This document shows, in pieces, positions 27,396 through 37,455 of a stretch of DNA of 64,000 bases. Source of the stretch: Filimonas sp. (GTDB taxonomy: Bacteria; Bacteroidota; Bacteroidia; Chitinophagales; Chitinophagaceae); assembly GCA_017306865.1 (NCBI GenBank), contig JAFKHH010000013.1, positions 62,001 to 126,000 on the forward strand, written 5' to 3'. How positions within the stretch are numbered: the stretch's first letter is position 1; every line of letters begins with the position of its first letter. The notes below the pieces were generated by a model. That model ran no database searches, was not told the DNA's origin, and saw only the letters and a program-made list of their open reading frames with translations. The translations under genes and the position numbers were made by a program.

Positions 27396-27788
27396 TCACT
27401 TCGAAAGCAGCGAGCGTATTCCCCATACTATACCAGCAATCAGTGCAATAAACATCGCTAAAACAAAAAGCAGGTAAAAGATATTGCCGGTCAGCCGGCA
27501 AACACCGGCTACTTTTTCCCATCGTTTTCTCCGTTCGTATCTTTTAAGCAAGTCTGTGACCATTGATTCCTTACCGAGGCTTCTGGCAATTTCAACACAG
27601 TCGTTAAGGTACATCACCTTTTGTTTTTGGGTAAGGGGGATACCAACATCAACGAAGGTATAAATCTCTTTCATGGCAGCCTCATGTTGCTGGCGTTTCC
27701 CGGCTTTTTTCAAAGCCTCCGCTGCCTTATAATGCTTTTCCGCAATACCATGTAGTATTTCGTGGGAGAGGTGTAGAAATATGCTCAT
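27396..27788 (-). CDS. Hypothetical tail-anchored protein
   Basis: A 130-residue protein not assigned to any family. Residues 1-100 are charged and helical, with two helical pairs resembling a short TPR-like bundle (EKHYKAAEALKKAGKRQQHE, then LNDCVEIARSLGKESMVTD). The C-terminal 30 residues form one membrane helix (IFYLLFVLAMFIALIAGIVW) followed by RSLLSK, so it is probably anchored in the inner membrane with a cytoplasmic head. It stands alone on the minus strand beside the effector-like cluster. Confidence 0.65.
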   Translation of the reverse strand: MSIFLHLSHEILHGIAEKHYKAAEALKKAGKRQQHEAAMKEIYTFVDVGIPLTQKQKVMYLNDCVEIARSLGKESMVTDLLKRYERRKRWEKVAGVCRLTGNIFYLLFVLAMFIALIAGIVWGIRSLLSK

Positions 27789-27859
27789 AGATTACTCTAT
27801 TCAATAGCCACAACATACTTCAAAGAATTCCTGTTGACAAGAGGAAAAACCTCCTTTTG

Positions 27860-27991
27860 ATGAAGAAAGATTCCATCGCAGTTTTTGACTTTTCCGGCAA
27901 CCAGCCAGTTTTGCCGCCGCTTTCTTACGGAAACTATCCTGTTTTACCCAATGTATATACAGCTTTCAGCGAATTTGTCAAAATATCATAA
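27860..27991 (+). CDS. Possible 43-residue small ORF
   Basis: An ATG-started frame beginning MKKDSIAVFDFSG with PVLPPLSYGNYPVLP in the middle and no membrane helix. Only the start and composition support it; it could be a chance ORF or a gene remnant. Confidence 0.2.
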   Translation: MKKDSIAVFDFSGNQPVLPPLSYGNYPVLPNVYTAFSEFVKIS

Positions 27992-28063
27992 TGATCAGAT
28001 AATTGATTGTATCAAACGTTGTAAAACAAAATTTTTCTTTGTATTGCCAAACTAAGTTGCAAT

Positions 28064-28207
28064 ATGAAAAGAATTTTACATTATGAACAATGGTGTGATC
28101 CATTGTGTCATGCATCTCCCCATGAGATGTTTCCGGAACCCTGTGAACGTCTTTCTCCGAACATTTTCAATCACGCTTTTCCGTTTTCTTTTTCGGTGCT
28201 TTTATAG
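28064..28207 (+). CDS. Possible 47-residue small ORF
   Basis: An ATG-started frame beginning MKRILHYEQWCDPLCH, rich in Cys, His and Pro, ending FSFSVLL. No family is recognised. It may be chance. Confidence 0.2.
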   Translation: MKRILHYEQWCDPLCHASPHEMFPEPCERLSPNIFNHAFPFSFSVLL

Positions 28208-28359
28208 CCATTGACCGGTCACATCGGATCAATACGCTTTTCTATTACCATAACCTGTGTACAGGAGTAATACTGTTGTGTTATTGCCTGGAGGTATGCC
28301 TGTGCTTACAGGTGTAAACGGTTCGCTATTGCTTTATTTATTTAAAAACTACTTGCTGT

Positions 28360-31300
28360 ATGAAATTGAAAATTCCCTTATTCATTTTCTGTTCAGTTGT
28401 AACATTTGCCTTACGCGCCCAGCAAAAATGGTATTGGGTTGGTGGTTTAGGCAGTGCTTCTACAACTTTTCAGACCCCATCTAACTGGAACTCGAAAATA
28501 GGTGGCGGTAGCGGAGGTACAGTGCACTCTGGCGCTGTAAACAATGCAAACTCAATCGTCGCGGGCGATACGCTCATCATTGACGGAAACAACATCGGCT
28601 TCGGTGTTTCATCAGGTACAGATACCATACGTATTCCCATCTTCACACAAAATACGTTAGCAAGAATACATATCATCAACGGAGCTAATGTAGTGTTTCA
28701 CAAAAGCACCGCTACAGGCACCAATACATTAACACTGGCACCTACCAGCGCACTCGGCTCTACTGATGGTAAAGATTTCTACATCGACCCCAGGTCCAGT
28801 CTTACCATTCGGCACAACGGGTTAGGTACAGGTGCTGTGGTTATTTCGTTTAACAATGCAGCGCGTGCGTATATAGAAGGCACACTTGCCATTACAGGTA
28901 ACACTACGAACCGCGTGGCGGTAGGAAGTGCTGCTACAAATGCCGCCAATATTTTTGCACCTGCTATTACGTTTGCGCCAGGCTCTACCTGCAGAACGTT
29001 TGTAACAGGGCAGAGTGCATTTGCCGCAGGTAACACAGCACCGGTATCTGCTCATGCAGTTTTGTTCCAGGGCGGGTCTAGCTTCTATTACGATGGCGGT
29101 TATTCGCCGGAGGCGAACAGTACCACACTACCGTTTATCGATTTCGCGCCCGGTAGCAATTATTATTTTACTACTACCAACGCATCACAGACAGGTATCT
29201 TTTTTAATACCCGTACTTACGGCAACGTCATTATCGGCGATGGTGTAAAAAGCGTTGCAGTAAATGCAACAGGCGGTGGGGCTGTCATAGATACACTTAT
29301 TATAAAACAGGGTAGCTCATTCATGATGAATGGCAGTACACCATTAGGTATTAATGGTGACATAGTAGCCGATGGCGATTTTATTCCTGCACTCTCCAAT
29401 CCCAAGACCAATGCCGTTGTCTTTAGTGGTAATGGTAAAGTACAGAAGATAAGAGGCGCAGGTACGGTTACCATTCCCAATTTTACTGTAGCAGCCGCTG
29501 CAAAAGTTTCCCTTGCAAAAGCAACGAACAAAACAATACTTACCGCTGCATCTGTGCGCGTATTGGGTAAACTAGATTTTGCAGATAATATTTTAACGGA
29601 CAATACAGGGAATGCTGCTGATATAGCAACGTTCACTGCAAATGTAGCGCCGGCTATACCAGATCTATCTGCTACCGCAATGGTAAAGGGTAATTACCAG
29701 GTTGCCGTAACAGCAGGCACAGCAACTACCGCTATGATCGGCTATATCGTAACAGGTATAGGGGTTGCAGCCAACACCGTTATAACAGGTGTGCCGGATG
29801 CAAATACCATTAATTTATCTCAGCCACTCGGCACAAATGCGACGGGCCCTGTTGCACTATCATTATCTGTAAAAGGAACAACATTAGAGACCGCAAATGC
29901 AAACGGCTTTGATACTACACTTGGCTCTGTTATAGTGAAAGGCGCAAAGACTTTTGCGCAAGGCACGAGTTATATTATAGATGCGCCTACTACAGTGCCA
30001 TTTGGTATGAGTACTATACCGCAGGGGAGTCTTATTGGTAAATCCCTTACCATTAATGCTACAGGGCAGGTGGTAACAAATGCAACGATGACAGTAACAG
30101 ATAGCCTTGTGTTATCATCAGGTATATTAAGCATTCGCACTACTGATTCAATCATTATTGCCAATGGCGGTGCATTGCGCGGAAAGAACTTTGGCGCAAC
30201 TACCTATATGGTAACCAACGTGAATAAAACAACAGGAGCGCAAGGTGTTTTCTCTTACAAAGGTCTGGCTGCAAATATCATTATTCCTGTAGGCAGTGCG
30301 GCTAATTATTTGCCTGTAACACTAAGCCCGGTGAATGCATCTGATTTTTCTATAGCGGTATTTGAAGGCGTAACGAATAACAGCAAACCGAGTGGCACAG
30401 CCTATACAACGCAATTGGATACAATGGTAAATGCTGTATGGAACGTTAACCGTACAGCAGGTGCAGGAAGCTGTGACGTAACACTGGGATGGACTGCAGC
30501 GCTGGAAGGCAATACATTTAAAACGCTGGCTTTTTCCAAAATAGGTGTATCTGCCTACGACGCTGGAACTACGGCATGGCTAACGCCTGACGGTACAGGC
30601 TTTGCAAACAAAACTGCGCGTACAACTGCAAGCAATTTCTCGTCATTTGTAGTGACAAAATTTGCAGCAGGCATCAGGCAAATTGCATTTGATCCACTGC
30701 CAGTGAAGACATATGGAGATGCAAGTTTTGATCCGGGGGCTATGACTAACGAGCCAACCGTGGCTATCAGTTACACTAGCAGCAATACACAAGTAGCAGT
30801 AATTGTTGCCAACAAAATACAGGTAGTAGGTGCAGGTACGGCAATCATCACCGCATCGCAGGCAGGTGCTACTTCGCGTACACAAACGTTTACAGTAAAT
30901 AAAGCTGTCTTAACCATTACGGCAAAAGACACAACGGTGAAGCCTGCTAGCTCTATGACAGGTTTTAGTGTGATCTACAGCGGATTTAAAAACGGTGATA
31001 ATGAAAATGCACTAGCGGTAAAACCGGTTGTTACCACCAACGCTACACCAGCTTCACCTGTGGGTGTATATGTATTAACGCCGGGAAGCGCACAGGCTGC
31101 TAACTATAGTTTTGTTTACATCACCGGAACCCTGAATGTTTCCAAAGATCAGCAGGCGATCACTTTCAATGTGATACCTCACACATACGGCGAAGCAGAC
31201 TTTGATCCGGGAGCAGTTGCTTCCAGCAGCTTACAGGTAGTATATACCAGCAGCGTACCTGCTGTAGCTACTATTGTGAATAATAAAGTACATATTATCT

Positions 31301-31905
31301 CCAATGGTGTTACGATCATTACGGCATCGCAGCCGGGCAATATTTCTTATAACGCCGCAGCAGATGTGCAACGCCAGTTGGTGATCAATAAAGCTACATT
31401 GACCATTACACCCAACAATGCAACCAAGGCACAAGGTGATCAAAATCCTCCGTTAAGTGTTTCGTACAATGGTTTTGTATATGGTGAGAATGAAGCCGTG
31501 CTTACCAGGATGCCTGTAGTATCTACACTGGCAACGCTTACTTCGTTGCCGGGCACATTCCCGATCATCGCAAATGAAGCAACTGCTGTGAATTACAATA
31601 TTGTTTTTGCACCGGGACAACTTCTTATCACGCCTTCCGCAAATAATGTGCATACAGTAGATGCCTTTGCAAATAGCAGGAATAGCCTGCATGTACGCAT
31701 TACAGTAAATACTTATAGCCAGGCCAGGATATTGCTTTACAATGCCAACGGACAATTGGTGGCACAACGTTCGGTTACATTAAACCACGCAATGGGTGTA
31801 AATGATTTTGACCTGCAGTTGGGCTATGTTACGCCAGGTGTTTATCTCGTAAACGTGATAGGAGAGGGATGGGTAGAACGAAAAACTGTAACCATCCTGC
31901 GATAA
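28360..31905 (+). CDS. MBG-domain adhesin, T9SS type A substrate
   Basis: A 1181-residue secreted protein. The signal peptide is MKLKIPLFIFCSVVTFALRA-Q. The first 770 residues are rich in Gly, Thr and Asn beta structure (WYWVGGLGSASTTFQTPSNW at the start), like surface passenger regions. Two Ig-like plus MBG blocks follow: VKTYGDASFDPGA to about residue 930, and HTYGEADFDPGA to about 1095, with LTITAKDTTVK and LTITPNNATKAQGD. The last 85 residues resemble a T9SS type A sorting domain (ILLYNANGQLV, LGYVTPGVYLVNVIG, KTVTILR). It begins a run of six closely spaced genes and a PorV-like gene follows after 33 bp, so it is probably displayed on the cell surface by that system. Confidence 0.85.
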   Translation: MKLKIPLFIFCSVVTFALRAQQKWYWVGGLGSASTTFQTPSNWNSKIGGGSGGTVHSGAVNNANSIVAGDTLIIDGNNIGFGVSSGTDTIRIPIFTQNTLARIHIINGANVVFHKSTATGTNTLTLAPTSALGSTDGKDFYIDPRSSLTIRHNGLGTGAVVISFNNAARAYIEGTLAITGNTTNRVAVGSAATNAANIFAPAITFAPGSTCRTFVTGQSAFAAGNTAPVSAHAVLFQGGSSFYYDGGYSPEANSTTLPFIDFAPGSNYYFTTTNASQTGIFFNTRTYGNVIIGDGVKSVAVNATGGGAVIDTLIIKQGSSFMMNGSTPLGINGDIVADGDFIPALSNPKTNAVVFSGNGKVQKIRGAGTVTIPNFTVAAAAKVSLAKATNKTILTAASVRVLGKLDFADNILTDNTGNAADIATFTANVAPAIPDLSATAMVKGNYQVAVTAGTATTAMIGYIVTGIGVAANTVITGVPDANTINLSQPLGTNATGPVALSLSVKGTTLETANANGFDTTLGSVIVKGAKTFAQGTSYIIDAPTTVPFGMSTIPQGSLIGKSLTINATGQVVTNATMTVTDSLVLSSGILSIRTTDSIIIANGGALRGKNFGATTYMVTNVNKTTGAQGVFSYKGLAANIIIPVGSAANYLPVTLSPVNASDFSIAVFEGVTNNSKPSGTAYTTQLDTMVNAVWNVNRTAGAGSCDVTLGWTAALEGNTFKTLAFSKIGVSAYDAGTTAWLTPDGTGFANKTARTTASNFSSFVVTKFAAGIRQIAFDPLPVKTYGDASFDPGAMTNEPTVAISYTSSNTQVAVIVANKIQVVGAGTAIITASQAGATSRTQTFTVNKAVLTITAKDTTVKPASSMTGFSVIYSGFKNGDNENALAVKPVVTTNATPASPVGVYVLTPGSAQAANYSFVYITGTLNVSKDQQAITFNVIPHTYGEADFDPGAVASSSLQVVYTSSVPAVATIVNNKVHIISNGVTIITASQPGNISYNAAADVQRQLVINKATLTITPNNATKAQGDQNPPLSVSYNGFVYGENEAVLTRMPVVSTLATLTSLPGTFPIIANEATAVNYNIVFAPGQLLITPSANNVHTVDAFANSRNSLHVRITVNTYSQARILLYNANGQLVAQRSVTLNHAMGVNDFDLQLGYVTPGVYLVNVIGEGWVERKTVTILR

Positions 31906-31938
31906 CAGTATTTACAGGAACGAACAAAAACAAAGACA

Positions 31939-33063
31939 ATGAAGAAAAATATTTTATATAGCGTTGTGTGTAGTGTGGCACTTGTTGCAGGGGTAAGCAG
32001 ATCATTTTCCCAGCAGCTATACAATACAGGTGTAACCAGTACTGCTGCTAACTTCCTGCGGATACAGCCAGATGCACGCACCAGTGCTATGGGCAACGCA
32101 CGTATAGCGGTAAGCGCATCTGCCAACGCAGCATTTAATAATATAGCACAAATACCTTTTGCAGAAGAAAACAGCGGTATAGCTGTAACCTATAGCCCGT
32201 GGCTAAAAGAAATAGCGAATAAAATGTTTCTTGCTACCATTGCAGGCTATCACAAACTGGATGATGAACAAGCCTTGTCCGCTTCTTTACGGTACTTTAA
32301 TTTAGGTGATGCCCCAGTAACAGATTATAACGGAAACCTCTTGCAGACAGTTAAGCCAAAAGAACTATCGTTCGACGTAGGCTATGCAAGAAAATTGTCT
32401 AAGAAGATAAGCCTCGGTTTGGCATTCCGGTATATCAATTCCCGTTTAGTGCAGGGCGATTATAACGGCACACCATACAAAGCAGCCAGTGCGGTTGCTG
32501 CAGACATATCCGCTTCTTTCAACAACCTGGATAAAGAAGGGCAAGGCTTTACCGCAGGGCTTGTTATTGCCAATCTTGGTACTAAAATGAGTTACACAAG
32601 GAGCGATGCCCAGAAGTATTTTCTACCTGCCACATTAGGTATTGGCGCTGCATACACATTTGTGATCAATGAAAAAAATACGGTCACGTTAGCAGTCGAT
32701 GCCAATAAATTGCTTGCACCCATTGCAACACAATCTCCTGACAGTACAGGTAAAAGTGCTTACTATGAGCAAAGCATAACCAGTAGCTGGGTAGAGTCAT
32801 TTAAAGGAAATGCCCAGGTTGCATTGTCTGGTGGCGTAGAGTATAGCTACGACCGGCTTATCGCATTCCGCGCAGGGTATCATTATGATGATAAAACGCA
32901 GGGGGATCAGAGCTATGTAACAGGCGGCGTAGGGCTTACCTACAACGAATGGGGCGTTAACTTTTGTTACCTCACCCCGGTGGGCAATTCACAAAACAAA
33001 AATCCCTTGTCCAACACATTGCGCTTTGGGCTATCCTACACATTCGGGAAAGACAAGAAATAA
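31939..33063 (+). CDS. porV: PorV family outer-membrane protein (T9SS)
   Basis: A 374-residue outer-membrane beta-barrel with a signal peptide ending SRSFSQQ. The N-terminal TAANFLRIQPDARTSAMGNA matches the PorV (LptO) signature, and the C-terminus ends in a beta-strand LRFGLSYTFGKDKK. PorV shuttles T9SS substrates from the translocon to the attachment complex. This copy lies between a T9SS-type adhesin and a propeller lipoprotein (gaps 33 and 29 bp), so it may be a dedicated paralogue rather than the housekeeping PorV. porU is not beside it. The assignment as PorV rather than another PorV/PorQ family member is likely but not certain. Confidence 0.8.
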   Translation: MKKNILYSVVCSVALVAGVSRSFSQQLYNTGVTSTAANFLRIQPDARTSAMGNARIAVSASANAAFNNIAQIPFAEENSGIAVTYSPWLKEIANKMFLATIAGYHKLDDEQALSASLRYFNLGDAPVTDYNGNLLQTVKPKELSFDVGYARKLSKKISLGLAFRYINSRLVQGDYNGTPYKAASAVAADISASFNNLDKEGQGFTAGLVIANLGTKMSYTRSDAQKYFLPATLGIGAAYTFVINEKNTVTLAVDANKLLAPIATQSPDSTGKSAYYEQSITSSWVESFKGNAQVALSGGVEYSYDRLIAFRAGYHYDDKTQGDQSYVTGGVGLTYNEWGVNFCYLTPVGNSQNKNPLSNTLRFGLSYTFGKDKK

Positions 33064-33092
33064 TTTATTCTACCAGGATTAAATAAAAAATT

Positions 33093-34229
33093 ATGAAGCA
33101 TCAAAAAAATACATTGTTCCTGCTGCTGTCGCTGTTTGCGATCAGTGTGTACAATACAGGATGCAATAAAGATAGTGCCGATCAGACATTCGTCCCTTCT
33201 GGCAAGATCGTATATGCTGCATCTACTTTTAATCATACTACACTATATGCCATAGATGCAGAGGTGGGCAAAAAATTGTGGGAATATACTGTTACTAACC
33301 CCAACCAGCCCACACAGATCTATTCCAGCCCCACTGTGGCAAATGGCTTTCTGTATGTAGCCAGCTATTCTAAACGTGTGTATGCATTAGATGCACGTAC
33401 AGGCGCATACAAATGGGAATACCAGACAGGCGATACACTTATGTCTACGCCAATGGTTGCAAACAACGTATTGTTCATTGGCAGTGGCGATAGAAAAGTA
33501 ACGGCACTGAATGCGGCTACAGGTATGTTAAAGTGGTCATACACCACCGGGGGTAAAATTTATGGCAGCCCAACCATAGCCAATGGTTTGGTGTATTGTG
33601 GCGCACTCGATGGAAAAGTATATGCGAATGATACGGCAAAAGGAACACTGAAATGGTCATTTCAAACGAATGGTATGATCTATTCCAGCCCGGCAGAAAA
33701 TAATGGTGTAGTGTACGTAGGTAGCTTCGATGGTAGCCTGTATGCATTGAATGCGCTTACCGGTGTAAAAGTGTGGTCCTATACAACACCGGCGTTTATC
33801 TATTCCAGCCCCACTGTAAAAGATGGTGTTGTGTACTTCGGTTGTTTCGACAAAAAATTATACGCAGTTAATACAGCTACCGGCTCTAAAAAATGGGAGT
33901 TCCCTACAGGCGGGGTAATCGGTTCCAGCCCGGTAATAGACAATGGCATTATCTACTTTGGCAGTTATGATAATAAAGTGTACGCAGTAGATCTAAACGG
34001 TGTGCAAAAATGGTCTTTCTCTACCAATGACATAGTAGAGGCTAGCCCTGTTGTGGTTAACGGCACGGTGTACATCACCAGCAAAGATCATAACGTATAT
34101 GCACTCGATGCAGCCACCGGTATTCAAAAGTGGAGCTATACTACAGCAGACATTATAGGCGCATCACCTGTTGTGGCAGATACCTCAGCTAATGTATGGT
34201 ATTCTGGCATTAGCGGGCATGTACAATAA
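33093..34229 (+). CDS. PQQ-like beta-propeller lipoprotein
   Basis: A 378-residue lipoprotein (Cys at residue 24 in YNTGC) made almost entirely of eight blades of about 40 residues. Each blade has the pattern YALDAxTGxxKWSY and IYSSPTVxxGVVYxGSxD. The eight Lys/Val/Leu-Trp motifs can be counted directly. The fold resembles PQQ-binding-like propellers and BamB, but Bacteroidota members need not bind PQQ. It probably sits at the outer membrane as a binding or scaffold protein. The SusC-like gene begins 28 bp downstream. Confidence 0.85.
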   Translation: MKHQKNTLFLLLSLFAISVYNTGCNKDSADQTFVPSGKIVYAASTFNHTTLYAIDAEVGKKLWEYTVTNPNQPTQIYSSPTVANGFLYVASYSKRVYALDARTGAYKWEYQTGDTLMSTPMVANNVLFIGSGDRKVTALNAATGMLKWSYTTGGKIYGSPTIANGLVYCGALDGKVYANDTAKGTLKWSFQTNGMIYSSPAENNGVVYVGSFDGSLYALNALTGVKVWSYTTPAFIYSSPTVKDGVVYFGCFDKKLYAVNTATGSKKWEFPTGGVIGSSPVIDNGIIYFGSYDNKVYAVDLNGVQKWSFSTNDIVEASPVVVNGTVYITSKDHNVYALDAATGIQKWSYTTADIIGASPVVADTSANVWYSGISGHVQ

Positions 34230-34257
34230 TCATTCATCGGACCAAAACTATTTTAAT

Positions 34258-37200
34258 ATGAAATTTATTTATAAAAATGCGGCTTATGCAAGTGATCTGC
34301 GCAGACGATATGAAAGCTGTCTGCGTATGTGCATCTGTGTCTTGCTAATGGCAGTAGCGTGCATACCCTTCGCAACAGTACAGGCGCAGGCTACAAAATC
34401 TTCTTTAGTAAAAGTAACCGGGCAGGTGAAGAATGAAAAAGGCGAGGTCATGCCTGATGTAAGCATTACGGTAAAAGATACGAAGATAGCGGGTACTACA
34501 TCTGCTGACGGAAAATTCACTATAACAGTCGCAGACAGAAGCGCAGTGCTTGTGTTTAACTATGTAGGATATGATCCGGTAGAGAAAAAAGTGGGCGATG
34601 GGAAATCGCTCGAAGTACTTATGTCGCCGGGAAATGGCAATCTCAATGATGTGATCGTGATCGGGTACGGTACACAAAAGAAAAGAGATGTAACAGGTTC
34701 TATCACCTCTATCACAGCTAAACAAATAGAAGAACGGCAGGCAACAACCATTGCCGATGCATTACAAGGCTTTGCCGCAGGTATGCTGGTGATCAATGAC
34801 GCGGGTAAACCTGGTGCAAATGGTACGATCACCATTCGCGGTAACTCTACATTCGAAGGTGGCAACTCACCATTGTTTGTAGTAGATGGTATGCTGCGTG
34901 ATAATGCCGATGATATAAACCCGAATGATATACAATCAGTAGAAGTATTGAAAGATGGTGCTTCTGCCGCTATCTATGGTTCGCGATCTGCAAACGGTGT
35001 AATCATCATCACAACAAAAAGAGGGCAGGAGGCTAAACCAAAAATAGACCTGCGTTACCTGCGTAACTTTGGACGTATAGCCAACAAAGTAAGACAGGCA
35101 AATGCAGATGAAGTACGCGCTTACAGGCAGATCCAGTCTGGCGGGGCAGGCTTGTCCGGCATGAATGCAGACTCGCTAAACCCTACGTACAATTCTGATA
35201 TTAATTACATAGATGAACTGACACAGACAGCTATTAAAGACCAGGCAGATGTATCGCTGTCCGGTGGCGCAAAAGGCTTTTCATACTATTCCAGTCTTCG
35301 TTTTGTAAATGATGTTGGCCTTATTGTGAATAGCTGGGCCAAGCTGGTGCAAGGCAGGTTAAACCTGGATTGGCAGGCATCTAAGAAATTCAAATTCACA
35401 AACCAGATCGCCTTTGGCTGGCGCAATATGAACGAGATCAGCGAAGGGCAAAGTATTGCACAGGGTTACCAGCGCGATCCGCGTTACAGGTTATACACTT
35501 CCGACGGAAACCTGATACCGAACCTTGGCGGTAGAAGGAACCCGGTAGCGGAAGCATTATTATTTACCAACGAATCGTTGGGATACAATGCGAATGTTTT
35601 TAACCAGATGTTTGTAGACATCAGTAAGAGCCTGAAGTTTACCATGAACTTCAATGTAGACTTTAACCAGTCTACAATGGTAAGGTTTCACCCAATGCTG
35701 CTGAGTACAACGAATGATAACAACGATGGTAGTGAAGCCTGGTCGAGAGGGTTTGCATGGCAGTTTCAGAATTTCTTAAACTTCAACAGAACCTTCGGTA
35801 CTAAGCATAATATTACCGGTTTGTTAGGGATCAGTTCTGAAAAAAGAAAAAGCAACAGCATTTCTGTATCAGGTACCAACTATGCGTCAGAAGATGTGTT
35901 GACTATGAACTCTGCGGGACAGATTGTTATTGCAGGCGCTAATGGTAACCCAGGTTCAACATCGGGCGGTTCTGCAAACTCGCTCGCTTCAGCCTTTGCG
36001 CGTCTTGGCTATAGTTATGATGGCAAGTATGTCATCAATGCTACATATAGGACAGATGGCTCTTCCCGTTTTGGTTCTGATAAACGTTGGGGTTCGTTTG
36101 TATCTACAGGTGTGTCATGGCGCTTCTCCGATGAGAAGTTTATGCAGTGGGCTGCGAAGTATGTACAGGATGGAAAATTCCGCATTAGTATTGGTAGAAA
36201 CGGTAACGAACGTATTGGTGATTTTTCTTCCCGTTCCAAATATGTATTCGGCAGTACTTTCTACTATGGTGTAAACGGGATACAACTGGATAATATATTC
36301 GGCAACAGCACACTCGGTTGGGAAAAAACAACACAGACAAACATAGGAATGGACCTGGCCTTGTTTAACAGGCGTGTGAATGTGGTGATAGATTATTATA
36401 TCAAGTCTACCACAGACTTACTGTACGCCCAGGAAATGCCGAAAGAATCAGGCTTTAGCCAGGTGTATGTGAATGTGGGTGATATAGAAAACAGGGGCAT
36501 GGAGTTTACCGTAAATGCAAACCTGATCCGTAAAAAGAATTTTGACTGGTCTGTAAACAGCAACATCTCCTTTGAGCGTGGCAAGATCAATCGTTTGGCA
36601 AACGGACAATTCATTCGCGGTAATATAGATGGTACAGGCGGCGCTTCTTATCTCATTCGCGAAGGCGGTGCTATCGGCGATTTTTATGGATGGAAAACAG
36701 GTGGCATATTCCAATACAATGAATCCAACGCTTTCACTTCTGACTGGGTACAGCTTACCCCGATCATGAGTTCCAATGGCATCTTTGGCGGTTACTTGCT
36801 GAATGGTAAGCCATACAATGGCCCTGTGCAAAGCATGTACTATGCAGGATACAAATTAGGTGGTGGCGACAGGTGGTTTCAGAAATACAACTTCTCAGAT
36901 TCTACAAGCGATGACAGGGACAGGGTAGTGCTGGGTAATGCACGGCCTAAATTTTACTACGCTGTTACGAACGACATGCGCTATAAGCGATTTCAATTGT
37001 CGTTCACACTAAATGCAAGTGTAGGCGGTAAAATTTACAATGCTGTGGCGCAATCTATGAACGTATATAGCTCCAGTAATGGTATTGCGTTGCCTAATCT
37101 GATCTACGGTGCATGGAGAAAAGCGGGTGATGTAGCAGACTTCCCTACGGGTAAAAACTTTTCCAGCACAGGTGGTGGCAGAACGGGTGATTACGTAATA

Positions 37201-37443
37201 GAAGATGGTTCTTTCCTGCGTTTGGCATATGCAAGACTAACCTACAATCTTGATCAGCGTTTTGCGAAGAAAGTGTTTGCGCAGCGTATTAATGCCTACA
37301 TCTATGCAAACAACATTATCACATGGACCGATTACTCGTGGTTTGATCCGGAGTTTTCCAGTGGCACATTAACGCCGGGGGTAGACAACGGACGCTATCC
37401 GCGCAGGAGAGAAATGGGCCTTGGTATAAACGTGACCTTCTAA
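34258..37443 (+). CDS. SusC-like TonB-dependent transporter (second)
   Basis: A 1061-residue outer-membrane transporter. The ATG at 34258 was chosen over 34171, which overlaps the propeller gene; it gives a signal peptide with a long basic n-region (DLRRRYESCLR) and a hydrophobic core ending TVQAQA. A carboxypeptidase-regulatory-like domain (VTGQVKNEKGEVMPDVSI) is followed by DVIVIGYGTQKKRDVTGS, plug motifs (ALQGFAAGMLVI, ITIRGNSTFEG, LFVVDGMLRD, GASAAIYGSRSANGVI) and a barrel ending MGLGINVTF. No glycoside hydrolase is nearby, so the substrate could be a sugar, peptide or other ligand. Confidence 0.95.
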   Translation: MKFIYKNAAYASDLRRRYESCLRMCICVLLMAVACIPFATVQAQATKSSLVKVTGQVKNEKGEVMPDVSITVKDTKIAGTTSADGKFTITVADRSAVLVFNYVGYDPVEKKVGDGKSLEVLMSPGNGNLNDVIVIGYGTQKKRDVTGSITSITAKQIEERQATTIADALQGFAAGMLVINDAGKPGANGTITIRGNSTFEGGNSPLFVVDGMLRDNADDINPNDIQSVEVLKDGASAAIYGSRSANGVIIITTKRGQEAKPKIDLRYLRNFGRIANKVRQANADEVRAYRQIQSGGAGLSGMNADSLNPTYNSDINYIDELTQTAIKDQADVSLSGGAKGFSYYSSLRFVNDVGLIVNSWAKLVQGRLNLDWQASKKFKFTNQIAFGWRNMNEISEGQSIAQGYQRDPRYRLYTSDGNLIPNLGGRRNPVAEALLFTNESLGYNANVFNQMFVDISKSLKFTMNFNVDFNQSTMVRFHPMLLSTTNDNNDGSEAWSRGFAWQFQNFLNFNRTFGTKHNITGLLGISSEKRKSNSISVSGTNYASEDVLTMNSAGQIVIAGANGNPGSTSGGSANSLASAFARLGYSYDGKYVINATYRTDGSSRFGSDKRWGSFVSTGVSWRFSDEKFMQWAAKYVQDGKFRISIGRNGNERIGDFSSRSKYVFGSTFYYGVNGIQLDNIFGNSTLGWEKTTQTNIGMDLALFNRRVNVVIDYYIKSTTDLLYAQEMPKESGFSQVYVNVGDIENRGMEFTVNANLIRKKNFDWSVNSNISFERGKINRLANGQFIRGNIDGTGGASYLIREGGAIGDFYGWKTGGIFQYNESNAFTSDWVQLTPIMSSNGIFGGYLLNGKPYNGPVQSMYYAGYKLGGGDRWFQKYNFSDSTSDDRDRVVLGNARPKFYYAVTNDMRYKRFQLSFTLNASVGGKIYNAVAQSMNVYSSSNGIALPNLIYGAWRKAGDVADFPTGKNFSSTGGGRTGDYVIEDGSFLRLAYARLTYNLDQRFAKKVFAQRINAYIYANNIITWTDYSWFDPEFSSGTLTPGVDNGRYPRRREMGLGINVTF

Positions 37444-37455
37444 ATTTTTACTGAT

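Larger units (their letters stand above)
27789..28359. other. 570-bp gap with two possible small ORFs
   Basis: No recognised gene, RNA or repeat. Two plus-strand ORFs shorter than 50 codons are listed separately with low confidence. The promoter of the downstream adhesin operon probably lies in the last 150 bp. Confidence 0.4.
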
